From PeH17 sp964414925 (GTDB lineage Bacteria > Bacillota > Clostridia > Christensenellales > CAG-138): a stretch of 21,651 nucleotides of DNA. Shown here one piece after another: positions 7,745 to 15,198 of this stretch. Within the stretch, counting starts at the first letter, position 1. Each line of letters opens with the position of its first letter. Location: positions 1 to 21,651 of the forward strand of contig CAYPXV010000018.1 in assembly GCA_964414925.1 (NCBI GenBank). Reading direction: 5' to 3'. Below the pieces are notes generated by a model. That model was given only the letters and a program-made list of their open reading frames with translations, was not told where the DNA came from and did not search any database. Both the position numbers and the translations under genes were made by a program.

Positions 7745-9370
7745 TTAATACATTCCTGCGCCGCCGCCCATGGGTGCTTCGGGTGCAGGGGGCTTAGGTA
7801 TGTCACAAACGATGCTTTCGGTGGTCAAAATCATCGATGCAACGCTTGCGGCATTCTGCAAAGCACTTCTTGTGACCTTGGTAGGATCGATAATTCCCTT
7901 ATCGACCATCATACCGTACTCATTCTTAGCTGCGTCATAGCCGTAGCCGGGTTTATTTTCGGCACGGACATTGGCAACGATAACGCTTCCCTCAAGACCG
8001 GCATTTACTGCAATCTGACGGAGAGGTTCTTCGAGTGCACGGACGATGATAGATATACCGGTTTTAAAGTCGCCATCGGAGTCCTTCTCCAAAGCCTTTA
8101 TCTCATCGATAACATTTACGAGTGCGATTCCGCCGCCGGGGACAATGCCTTCTTCGACTGCGGCACGGGTTGCATTAAGCGCATCCTCAATGCGAAGCTT
8201 GATTTCCTTCATTTCGGTTTCGGTAGCGGCACCGACGGAAACGACAGCCACACCGCCTGCAAGCTTGGCAAGCCTTTCCTGAAGTTTCTCTTTATCGTAT
8301 TCGGAAGTTGTTTCCTCAATGAGGTTACGGATATTCTTAACCCTTGCCTCTACAGCCTCCTGAGAGCCTGCACCTTCAACTATGGTTGTATTGTCCTTAT
8401 TGACGGTGACCTGTCTTGCTTTACCGAGCTGTTCGATAGTTACATCTTTAAGCTCCATACCGAGGTCGGTTGAAATAACTTCACCGCCTGTCAAGATTGC
8501 TATATCCTGAAGCATTTCCTTACGTCTGTCGCCGAAGCCGGGAGCTTTAACTGCAACACAGGTGAATACGCCGCGGAGCTTATTGACTACCAAAGTAGCA
8601 AGAGCATCGCCTTCAACGTCATCGGAGATAATAAGCAGCTTTCTTCCCTGCTGAGCTATAGGTTCGAGAACGGGCAGAATCTCCTGAATGTTACTGATTT
8701 TCTTATCGGTGATAAGGATATAGGGATTATCGAGAACCGCTTCCATTTTATCCGTATCCGTAACCATATAAGCGGAGGAATAACCTCTGTCGAACTGCAT
8801 ACCTTCAACAACATTGAGTTCGGTCTTCATCGACTTTCCCTCTTCAATGGTTATAACGCCGTCATTACCGACTTTTTCCATAGCGTCCGCAATAAGTTCG
8901 CCGACCTTTTCATCCGACGCAGAAATAGCTGCAATCTGAGCAATTTCCTGTCTGCTTGAAATGGGCTTACTCATTGATTTGAGAGCTTCCACCGCTTCAT
9001 TTACGGCAGCCTCTATGCCCTTGCGCAATACCATGGGGTTTGCGCCGGCAGCAACATTCTTCATTCCTTCGCGGACAATTGCCTGAGCGAGCAAAGTTGC
9101 GGTCGTTGTACCGTCACCGGCAACGTCATTTGTCTTTGAAGCAACTTCGCGAACAAGCTGTGCGCCCATGTTTTCGAACGGATCTTCGAGTTCGATTTCC
9201 TTTGCGATTGTAACGCCGTCATTTGTGATCAAGGGACCGCCGTACTGCTTTTCCAGAACTACGTTACATCCCTTGGGTCCGAGTGTAATTTTTACGGTAT
9301 TTGCCAGAGTATCGAGTCCTCTTTCGAGAGCTCTGCGAGCTTCTTCTCCGTGTAAAAGCTGTTTTGCCAT
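7745..9370 (-). CDS. groEL: Chaperonin GroEL (Hsp60)
   Basis: 60-kDa chaperonin subunit that forms the double-ring ATP-driven folding chamber with GroES. The 541-residue length is normal. Key segments: MAKQLLHGEEAR at the N-terminus, ATP-binding GDGTTT near residues 85-90, and the chaperonin signature AAVEEGIVPGGG. The C-terminus ends APMGGGAGMY, a short version of the Gly-Met tail. GGGAGG lies 9 nt before the ATG. It follows groES by 17 bp in the same operon. No frame damage seen. Confidence 0.99.
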   Translation of the reverse strand: MAKQLLHGEEARRALERGLDTLANTVKITLGPKGCNVVLEKQYGGPLITNDGVTIAKEIELEDPFENMGAQLVREVASKTNDVAGDGTTTATLLAQAIVREGMKNVAAGANPMVLRKGIEAAVNEAVEALKSMSKPISSRQEIAQIAAISASDEKVGELIADAMEKVGNDGVITIEEGKSMKTELNVVEGMQFDRGYSSAYMVTDTDKMEAVLDNPYILITDKKISNIQEILPVLEPIAQQGRKLLIISDDVEGDALATLVVNKLRGVFTCVAVKAPGFGDRRKEMLQDIAILTGGEVISTDLGMELKDVTIEQLGKARQVTVNKDNTTIVEGAGSQEAVEARVKNIRNLIEETTSEYDKEKLQERLAKLAGGVAVVSVGAATETEMKEIKLRIEDALNATRAAVEEGIVPGGGIALVNVIDEIKALEKDSDGDFKTGISIIVRALEEPLRQIAVNAGLEGSVIVANVRAENKPGYGYDAAKNEYGMMVDKGIIDPTKVTRSALQNAASVASMILTTESIVCDIPKPPAPEAPMGGGAGMY

Positions 9371-9387
9371 AAATCGTATCCTCCCTT

Positions 9388-9672
9388 TTATTCCACAACG
9401 GCAAGGATATCGCTCTGACGAACGATGATGTACTCATTGCCGTCAAGCTTTACTTCATTGCCTGCATATTTTGAATAGATGACTTTATCACCGACAGAAA
9501 CATACATTGAAACTTCTTTTCCGTCAACAAGACCTCCGGGGCCGACTGCGATAACTTCTGCCATTTGCGGCTTTTCCTTTGCGTTACCGGTGAGAATCAA
9601 TCCGCTTTTGGTTGTTTCTTCTACCTCAACGCTCTTTATAACGACTCTATCGGATAAGGGTCTGAGCTTCAT
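9388..9672 (-). CDS. groES: Co-chaperonin GroES (Hsp10)
   Basis: Heptameric lid of the GroEL chamber, 94 residues, normal length. It begins MKLRPLSDRVV, has the mobile loop (about residues 17-32, ETTKSGLILTGNA) that contacts GroEL, and the conserved VIAVGPGG and GDKVIYSKYAG segments. GGAGG is 8 nt before the start codon. First gene of the groES-groEL operon, with a sigma-A promoter upstream that includes an unusual palindrome over its -10 box. Confidence 0.99.
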   Translation of the reverse strand: MKLRPLSDRVVIKSVEVEETTKSGLILTGNAKEKPQMAEVIAVGPGGLVDGKEVSMYVSVGDKVIYSKYAGNEVKLDGNEYIIVRQSDILAVVE

Positions 9673-9747
9673 AAAACTAACCTCCTGTTATTCCTGTATC
9701 GGACTTGGCATCATGTGTTCTTTCCGATATTTATAATATTACCCACT

Positions 9748-9764
9748 TTGCGTATTATACGCAA
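9748..9764. promoter_or_regulatory. Perfect 17-bp palindrome over the groES -10 box
   Basis: TTGCGTAT-T-ATACGCAA is a perfect inverted repeat (8-bp arms, one central base) and contains the whole -10 hexamer of the groES promoter. A protein bound here would block RNA polymerase. It is not the HrcA/CIRCE sequence (TTAGCACTC-N9-GAGTGCTAA) nor a CtsR site. The binding factor is unknown. Confidence 0.65.
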
Positions 9765-9781
9765 CCAACTATTAATGTCAA
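9754..9781 (-). promoter_or_regulatory. Sigma-A promoter of groES-groEL
   Basis: On the minus strand TTGACA (9776-9781), 16-bp spacer, TATAAT (9754-9759). Predicted start near 9747 gives a leader of about 75 nt. This is the only good promoter seen before groES. Confidence 0.85.
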
Positions 9782-9813
9782 GTGTGGTGTTTTAAATATA
9801 TTTGTTTTTACTC

Positions 9814-9842
9814 TTGCATAATAGATACGCATGGCGTATAAT
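9814..9842 (+). promoter_or_regulatory. Sigma-A promoter of the leader-ABC exporter operon
   Basis: TTGCAT (9814-9819), 17-bp spacer, TATAAT (9837-9842). Predicted start near 9849, so the leader ORF ribosome-binding site begins only about 12 nt into the transcript. Divergent from the groES promoter; the two -35 boxes are 32 bp apart. Confidence 0.82.
9825..9839. promoter_or_regulatory. Inverted repeat over the exporter promoter
   Basis: ATACGC-ATG-GCGTAT is a perfect repeat with 6-bp arms that overlaps the first bases of the -10 hexamer. Its half-sites are the same as those of the palindrome at the groES promoter, and GCGTATAATAC occurs at both -10 boxes. It may be a second site for the same unknown regulator. 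Confidence 0.5.
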
Positions 9843-9876
9843 ACAGGAGAAAATTTTTAGAAAGGAGGTCTTGGTT

Positions 9877-9942
9877 GTGCGCAATCATAGAGTTAATGTT
9901 TATTTGAATATTGTGATGTGTGCAGCCATGGGTCTCGCTTAA
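9877..9942 (+). CDS. Leader peptide of the ABC exporter operon (21 codons)
   Basis: Short ORF that starts with GTG and ends TAA. It has an almost ideal Shine-Dalgarno AAAGGAGGT with GGAGG 8 nt before the GTG, as good as any gene in the window. The peptide begins MRNHRV, continues NVYLNIV and ends MCAAMGLA. It lies between the exporter promoter and an intrinsic terminator, in the position of regulatory leader peptides that sense ribosome stalling (compare bmrB before bmrCD in Bacillus subtilis). It has no lipobox or enzyme motif, and I infer that its translation, rather than the peptide product, matters. Its last codons can base-pair with the 5' arm of the following terminator. Confidence 0.78.
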   Translation: MRNHRVNVYLNIVMCAAMGLA

Positions 9943-9950
9943 TTTAGTGT

Positions 9951-9993
9951 AGAGTTATATCCGGAGCTGTACCATTGGTATAGCTCTTTTATT
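9951..9993 (+). terminator. Attenuator: intrinsic terminator with competing pairings, upstream of the ABC exporter
   Basis: A 10-bp stem (GAGCTGTACC at 9964-9973, GGTATAGCTC at 9977-9986, 3-nt loop, one G-U pair) is followed directly by TTTTATT. It sits between the leader stop and the exporter start. Two alternative pairings would break it: AGAGTTATA (9951-9959) with the 3' arm at 9979-9987 (9 bp, one G-U), and GTGCAGC (9920-9926, inside the leader ORF) with GCTGTAC at 9966-9972 of the 5' arm (7 bp, one G-U). Such exclusive structures are the mark of transcription attenuation. Confidence 0.78.
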
Positions 9994-10022
9994 GTGCAAA
10001 AAAATTTACGGAGGACAAACTC

Positions 10023-11876
10023 ATGAAAGGAAAACAGAAGAAAAAAAGAACCAACTGGAAACTCGTCGGTGAATTTATGCGTGGGTCATACAAGCATTTT
10101 TTACTCGGCGCAATCGGCTTGCTTGTAGCCGTACTGACAAGTTATTTAATCCCGCAAATAACCGGTTTCACCATCGACTATGTATTGATAGAACATGCCG
10201 AGGTCGGCTATACCGGCGAAATGGTAGTTGCACCATGGCTTGAAAACATCATAAACAGTATCGGCGGCAGAGGATTTCTCGAAAGCCACCTGTACATAAT
10301 GGGTATAGCATTGATATTGGTTACTGCGCTCAATGCTTATTCATCGTACATACGAACAGCACAAATCGCATACGGTTCGGAAATAATGAATTATAACATG
10401 AGAACAAAGTTGTATTCTCATTTGATAGCCATGCCGTACGATTATTTTAAACACGTATCAAGCGGAGATATTTTGCAGCGTTGTACATCCGACGTCGGAA
10501 CCATAGGAAGGTTTGTACAGAACCAACTTTTGGGTATTATCCGTACCGTCGTAATGGTTGTTATCGCAATAATATTTATGCTCAACATGAATGTAAAGCT
10601 AACACTTTACTCCGTCGTTCTCATGCCTCTGATAATAGTGATAGCGTTCGTTTACTTTAAAAACGTAACCAAATACTTTACTCATGCCGATGAATCCGAA
10701 GGCAGGCTAAGTGCATGCATACAGGAAAATGTTTCCGGCATGAGGGTAGTTCGTGCATTCGGTCAGCAGAAAAACGAACTTGACAATTTTACCGAACATA
10801 ACCTCGATTACAGCAAAAAAGCCATAAAACTCAATGATCATTTAAGCTTTTTCTGGGGTGGAACGGACATGCTCGGTTATATGCAAATTGCGATAAGCCT
10901 TTGTGCAGGCGTGGTAATGGCTGTCAACAAGCAGATTTCCATAGGCGAACTTACTATTTTCGCATCTTATACAAGTATGCTGGTATGGCCTGTGCGCCAG
11001 CTTGGGAGGATGCTTGCGGATCTCGGTAAAGCCGGTGTTTCACTCGGCAGACTTGAAGAAATACTCGTTGCACCCGTTGAAAGAGAACCGGGTCTTGCCT
11101 TAAAGCCCGAAATAGCAGGAAATGTTGAATTCCGTAACGTCAGCTTCGGTTATGAGGACGGACAAGAGGTATTGAAAGACGTATCGTTCACAGCAAAGAG
11201 AGGAGAAACCATTGCCATTTTGGGTTCTACCGGTTCGGGCAAATCAAGTCTTGTTCAGCTTATACAGAGGCTTTATAGTTGTACCGGCGGTGAAATATTG
11301 ATTGACGGTACGAACATAAACGATATCGAGCAGCATCACTTGAGGAAGAATGTAGGTATTGTTATGCAGGAGCCGTTCCTTTATTCAAGGACTATAATGG
11401 AAAACATTCGAATAACCAATCCTTCCGCCGACGAACAAAGCGTTTACGACATGGCAAAAATAGCCGCTGTTCATGATGCCATAAACGAATTTGAGAACGG
11501 ATATGATACCGTAGTCGGAGAAAGAGGCGTTACGCTTTCCGGTGGGCAGAAGCAAAGGGTAGCAATTGCAAGGATGTTGATGCAGCAAGCACCGATAATC
11601 GTACTTGACGATTCGATGAGTGCTGTTGACACTCAAACGGATGCAGCCATTCGAGATGCACTTCAGAAAGGCAAGCATGACTGCACTACCTTTATAATTT
11701 CTCATAGAATAACCACCTTATGTAAGGCGGATAAGATACTCGTTCTTGACAAAGGAAGACTGGTTCAAGAGGGTACACACGATGAGTTATTGAAGCAGGA
11801 GGGACTTTATAAAAGGGTTGCCGAAATTCAAAATTTACTCGAAGATGAATTTATAGCACAGGAGGTTAACGGTTAA
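10023..11876 (+). CDS. Heterodimeric ABC exporter, subunit 1 (BmrC/BmrD-like), degenerate Walker B
   Basis: Half-transporter (617 residues): six-helix membrane domain in residues 1-340 and nucleotide-binding domain in 365-610. Motifs: Walker A GSTGSGKS (401-408), Q-loop Gln449, signature LSGGQ (505-509), Walker B IIVLDD (525-530) and H-loop His561. Asp530 stands where the catalytic glutamate should be, so this subunit's own Walker site should be poorly hydrolytic, as in the non-catalytic half of heterodimeric multidrug exporters. Its canonical signature would complete the active site of the partner. The next gene overlaps by one base (TAATG). Likely exports drugs or other hydrophobic compounds; lipids or peptides are possible. 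Expression is probably controlled by the upstream attenuator. Confidence 0.95.
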   Translation: MKGKQKKKRTNWKLVGEFMRGSYKHFLLGAIGLLVAVLTSYLIPQITGFTIDYVLIEHAEVGYTGEMVVAPWLENIINSIGGRGFLESHLYIMGIALILVTALNAYSSYIRTAQIAYGSEIMNYNMRTKLYSHLIAMPYDYFKHVSSGDILQRCTSDVGTIGRFVQNQLLGIIRTVVMVVIAIIFMLNMNVKLTLYSVVLMPLIIVIAFVYFKNVTKYFTHADESEGRLSACIQENVSGMRVVRAFGQQKNELDNFTEHNLDYSKKAIKLNDHLSFFWGGTDMLGYMQIAISLCAGVVMAVNKQISIGELTIFASYTSMLVWPVRQLGRMLADLGKAGVSLGRLEEILVAPVEREPGLALKPEIAGNVEFRNVSFGYEDGQEVLKDVSFTAKRGETIAILGSTGSGKSSLVQLIQRLYSCTGGEILIDGTNINDIEQHHLRKNVGIVMQEPFLYSRTIMENIRITNPSADEQSVYDMAKIAAVHDAINEFENGYDTVVGERGVTLSGGQKQRVAIARMLMQQAPIIVLDDSMSAVDTQTDAAIRDALQKGKHDCTTFIISHRITTLCKADKILVLDKGRLVQEGTHDELLKQEGLYKRVAEIQNLLEDEFIAQEVNG

Positions 11877-13744
11877 TGGAAGAACAAGCCAAAACTTCGG
11901 CATTAAAAGAAGAAGAATTTTCCAAACGCATAGACATGAATGTCTGGAAGAAGCTGTTTGTCTATGTAATGAAATACAAATGGATGCTCATATTTGTTGC
12001 TGCATCAATGATGATTGTTGCGTTAATCGACATCATTTATCCGCAGATAACCCGATATGCGATTGACAATATTATTTCCGGAAGTGATCCTAACAGGCTC
12101 TCCAAGTTACCCATGTTTGCACTGTTTTATCTCGGTGTAATTCTTGTCCAGGGTTCATTGGTAGTTGTCTTTTGCCTTGTTTCCGGAAAACTTGAAATGA
12201 AAGTAGCCTTTGATATACGTCAAGATGCCTTCAAACGTTTGCAGCAGCTCTCCTTTTCCTATTACGATAAAACCGCAGTAGGAAACATAATGACCCGTAT
12301 GGTAAGCGATATACCGAGGCTAAGCGAAATGCTTGCATGGAGCTTTACCGATATTTTCTGGGCAGGTGCATTTGCGGTCGGCTGCCTTGCCACAATGTTG
12401 GTTATGAATTGGAAACTCGGTTTAATCGTACTTATCGTTGCTCCGCCGATTGCATTTGTGTGCGGTTATTTTCAGAAGCGAATTTTAAAGCAACAACGCA
12501 TAGTAAAGAAGCAAAATTCGATTATAACCAGTGCATACAACGAAGGAATAATGGGTGCGATCACAACGAAAACCCTTGTACGTGAATCCGCAAACGATGA
12601 GGAATTCAAATACGAAGCCGGTAAGATGAAGCGTGCTTCCATTCGTTCGGCAGTACTTTCGGCAATGTTTACGCCGTTTGTTATGGTGCTTGCATCAATC
12701 GCCACAGCACTTGCACTTTACGCAGGCGGAAGCACGGTGGTTGCTCCCACAATTTTCGGAACAAGCATGACGATAGGTGTTTTATCAAGCTTTATAAGCT
12801 ACACAACCAATATGTTTGACCCGATACAGCAATTGGCAGGAATTCTTGCCGAAATGCAAAGCGCACAGGCAAGTGCCGAACGAGTTATATCCCTTATCGA
12901 GACCGAAAGCGATATAACCGATAGGGACGATGTTATCGAAAAATACGGTGATTGCTTTGTCGCAAAGCGTGAAAACTGGGAAAGTATAAACGGTGACATT
13001 CAATTTGATAACGTATCATTTGCTTATAAAGAAGGCGAGCGAGTATTGTCGGATTTCAATCTTCATGTACGATGCGGTGAAAACATTGCACTTGTCGGCG
13101 AAACAGGTGCCGGCAAATCCACGATTGTAAATCTAATCTGTCGTTTTTATGAACCCACGGAGGGAAAAATATTGATTGACGGAACGGATTATCGTGAAAG
13201 AAGTCAACTCTGGTTACAGTCAAGGCTTGGATATGTGCTTCAGAATCCGCATTTATTCTCGGGAACCATACGAGATAACATACGTTACGGAAATCGAAAT
13301 GCAAGCGACGAGGAAGTAAAGCGAGCTGCAATGATGGTACACGCAGATTCGTTCATAGAATCGCTGCCTAAGGGCTACGCCACCGAAGTCGGTGAAGGCG
13401 GTATAATGCTTTCCACAGGACAAAAGCAGCTTATCTCCTTTGCACGAGTTATCCTTGCCGACCCTAAAATATTCGTCTTGGACGAAGCAACCAGTTCCAT
13501 TGATACGGAAACGGAGATGCTGATTCAGGATGCGATAAAGACCGTTCTGAAAGACCGCACAAGCTTTATCGTTGCTCACAGATTATCCACAATACGAAAT
13601 GCCGACAGAATTTTGGTAATTCGCAACGGTAAAATAACGGAAATGGGTACACACAACGAATTGTTGAAGTTAAAAGGATACTATTACAATCTTTATACAA
13701 CACAATTTTCCGAAGCGGGAACGGCAAAGCTTCTCAACGGCTGA
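11876..13744 (+). CDS. Heterodimeric ABC exporter, subunit 2 (BmrC/BmrD-like), canonical Walker B
   Basis: Second half-transporter (622 residues): cytoplasmic N-terminus, six membrane helices to about residue 340, nucleotide-binding domain 375-610. Motifs: Walker A GETGAGKS (408-415), Q-loop Gln456, signature LSTGQ (512-516, Ser-Thr instead of Ser-Gly), Walker B KIFVLDE (531-537) with catalytic Glu537, H-loop His568. The catalytic Glu here and degenerate signature are the mirror image of subunit 1, so the pair should form one active and one degenerate ATP site. AGGAGG lies 10 nt before the ATG, inside subunit 1. An insertion-like stretch around residues 348-372 links the domains. Confidence 0.95.
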   Translation: MEEQAKTSALKEEEFSKRIDMNVWKKLFVYVMKYKWMLIFVAASMMIVALIDIIYPQITRYAIDNIISGSDPNRLSKLPMFALFYLGVILVQGSLVVVFCLVSGKLEMKVAFDIRQDAFKRLQQLSFSYYDKTAVGNIMTRMVSDIPRLSEMLAWSFTDIFWAGAFAVGCLATMLVMNWKLGLIVLIVAPPIAFVCGYFQKRILKQQRIVKKQNSIITSAYNEGIMGAITTKTLVRESANDEEFKYEAGKMKRASIRSAVLSAMFTPFVMVLASIATALALYAGGSTVVAPTIFGTSMTIGVLSSFISYTTNMFDPIQQLAGILAEMQSAQASAERVISLIETESDITDRDDVIEKYGDCFVAKRENWESINGDIQFDNVSFAYKEGERVLSDFNLHVRCGENIALVGETGAGKSTIVNLICRFYEPTEGKILIDGTDYRERSQLWLQSRLGYVLQNPHLFSGTIRDNIRYGNRNASDEEVKRAAMMVHADSFIESLPKGYATEVGEGGIMLSTGQKQLISFARVILADPKIFVLDEATSSIDTETEMLIQDAIKTVLKDRTSFIVAHRLSTIRNADRILVIRNGKITEMGTHNELLKLKGYYYNLYTTQFSEAGTAKLLNG

Positions 13745-13761
13745 GACTTTGGAGGGATGAC

Positions 13762-15093
13762 ATGAAAAATTTGCCTCAAGCATTCACACAGCGAATGAAA
13801 GACTTGCTTGGCGACGAATACATAAAATTCATTTCCGAATACGAAAATGAACCGATAAAAGGCTTGAGGGTCAACACCCTCAAGCTTTCTGCGTCTGATT
13901 TTGCACAGATATGCCCGTGGAAACTTACTCCGAGCAAAACTCTGGATGAAGGTTTTATTCTTGATGAAGCCGTTGAACATATAGGAACAACTCCCTATCA
14001 CATTGCCGGTTTATTTTACATGCAAGAGCCGTCAGCCATGAGCGTTATAAAGCATGCCGATATAAAACCCGGTATGAAGGTATTGGATATGTGTGCTGCC
14101 CCGGGAGGAAAAAGCGGCGGAATCGCAGCAAGACTTAACGGCAGCGGATTTCTGATTTCAAATGAAATAGTAGCTTCCCGTGCAAAGCAATTACTTCAAA
14201 ACCTGGAAAGGCTGGGAGTAACAAATGCCGTTGTTACAAATGCACATCCTGATGTGATTCCAAATGTATTGAAGGGGTATTTTGACAGGGTTATAGTGGA
14301 TGCACCGTGTTCGGGGGAAGGAATGTTCCGAAAGGATCCCAATGCCGTATCCGAATGGTCGATTGAACATGTCCGTTCCTGTTCTTACAGACAATCCGCA
14401 ATTCTCGAAAGTTCATCCAAGACGGTTGCGCCCGGCGGTAAGCTTATTTATTCGACCTGCACTTTTTCTCGTGAAGAAAATGAAGATGTCATCGAACGTT
14501 TCCTTTGCGGAAATCCCAACTTTACACTTGAATCGATGTCGAGGTATTATCCCCACACATGTTTGGGAGAAGGGCATTTTGTCGCTGTCCTTTTGTGTAA
14601 AGACAATGAGCAATCATATTCGTGTAACGAATTTAAGCCTGCCATCGGTAAAAACGAGAAACAGCTTGTTACCGAATTTTTTAAATCAACTTTTGATTCC
14701 GTTCCGAAAAACGGAAATTTCCATTCTCTTTCCGGAAAAATACTGTTTCTTCCCGACGGTCTTCCCGAAGAAATAAAAAGGTTCGGAGTTATTAATGCCG
14801 GAGTTAGTGTAGGGAATATAGCGAAATCCAATTTTAAGCCCGCACATTCGCTTTTTATGGCGGAGAACGAATGCAGTGATTTCAAAATCAGATGTAAAAA
14901 CAGCATTAAGTTTGATACAAATTCCGAAGAACTGAAAACCTTCTTATCCGGAAACGTTATCGAAATTCCCGAATCGCTGTCGGGTTATGTATCGGTTCGG
15001 ATTGGCGATTATCCCATCGGATTCGGTAAAGCAGTAAACGGGATACTCAAAAATCATCTGCCTAAGGGTCTTGTTTTACCGTTTTATCGATAA
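13762..15093 (+). CDS. RsmF-like (NOL1/NOP2/Sun family) 16S rRNA cytosine-C5 methyltransferase
   Basis: SAM-dependent rRNA methyltransferase of 443 residues that would make 5-methylcytosine in 16S rRNA (C1407 for E. coli RsmF; exact targets in Firmicutes vary). An N-terminal RNA-binding segment (GLRVNTLKLS) is followed by MQEPSAMSV and SAM motif I VLDMCAAPGGK (107-117). Motif IV is DAPCSGEGMFRKD (Cys183), motif VI STCTFSREENEDVI (Cys233, expected nucleophile). The C-terminal part to LPKGLVLPFYR is the small RNA-binding domain. GGAGG precedes the ATG by 7 nt. It starts 17 bp after the exporter stop with no terminator between, so it is probably on the same transcript and under the same attenuator. 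Confidence 0.92.
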   Translation: MKNLPQAFTQRMKDLLGDEYIKFISEYENEPIKGLRVNTLKLSASDFAQICPWKLTPSKTLDEGFILDEAVEHIGTTPYHIAGLFYMQEPSAMSVIKHADIKPGMKVLDMCAAPGGKSGGIAARLNGSGFLISNEIVASRAKQLLQNLERLGVTNAVVTNAHPDVIPNVLKGYFDRVIVDAPCSGEGMFRKDPNAVSEWSIEHVRSCSYRQSAILESSSKTVAPGGKLIYSTCTFSREENEDVIERFLCGNPNFTLESMSRYYPHTCLGEGHFVAVLLCKDNEQSYSCNEFKPAIGKNEKQLVTEFFKSTFDSVPKNGNFHSLSGKILFLPDGLPEEIKRFGVINAGVSVGNIAKSNFKPAHSLFMAENECSDFKIRCKNSIKFDTNSEELKTFLSGNVIEIPESLSGYVSVRIGDYPIGFGKAVNGILKNHLPKGLVLPFYR

Positions 15094-15120
15094 AAATTTT
15101 AAAAATTCGAGAATTACCGC

Positions 15121-15149
15121 TTGCATTTTTGCTTGTTCTATTATATAAT
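15121..15149 (+). promoter_or_regulatory. Sigma-A promoter of the membrane protein/zinc-ribbon gene pair
   Basis: TTGCAT (15121-15126), 17-bp spacer, TATAAT (15144-15149). Predicted start near 15156, immediately before a perfect palindrome. Confidence 0.82.
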
Positions 15150-15165
15150 CAAGTAACACAAGTGA

Positions 15166-15182
15166 TGTCATTGACAATGACA
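15166..15182. promoter_or_regulatory. Perfect 17-bp palindrome, probable operator
   Basis: TGTCATTG-A-CAATGACA has 8-bp perfect arms and one central base. It starts about 10 nt after the predicted transcription start and ends 16 nt before the start codon at 15199. A one-base centre is a poor RNA hairpin, so DNA binding by a dimeric repressor is more likely. It does not match a CIRCE, LexA or classical Fur/PerR/Zur box that I recognise. Confidence 0.65.
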
Positions 15183-15198
15183 GGAAACGGAGGAAAAA

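Larger units (their letters stand above)
9673..10022. other. 350-bp divergent regulatory region, groES to ABC exporter
   Basis: The longest stretch without a large gene. In order it holds the groES leader with its ribosome-binding site (9673-9747), the groES promoter and palindrome, a short A+T-rich spacer (9782-9813), the exporter promoter with its inverted repeat, the 21-codon leader ORF, the attenuator, and GGAGG (10010-10014) 8 nt before the exporter start codon. TAGAGTTA occurs twice (9888-9895 and 9950-9957). No regulator gene is encoded here. Confidence 0.85.

Noticed and set aside
9673..9813. CIRCE or CtsR heat-shock operator upstream of groES
   Set aside because: Searched by eye on both strands; neither TTAGCACTC-N9-GAGTGCTAA nor tandem GGTCAAA heptamers are present.
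9849..10022. Metabolite riboswitch or T-box before the ABC exporter
   Set aside because: The leader is too short, lacks a T-box motif and any riboswitch core I recognise, and most of it is a translated ORF with a good ribosome-binding site.
15078..15100. Possible terminator after the methyltransferase (TTTTATCGATAAAA)
   Set aside because: The palindrome has no loop and is all A+T but for CG, so it would not form a stable RNA hairpin; the transcript may run on into the next unit.
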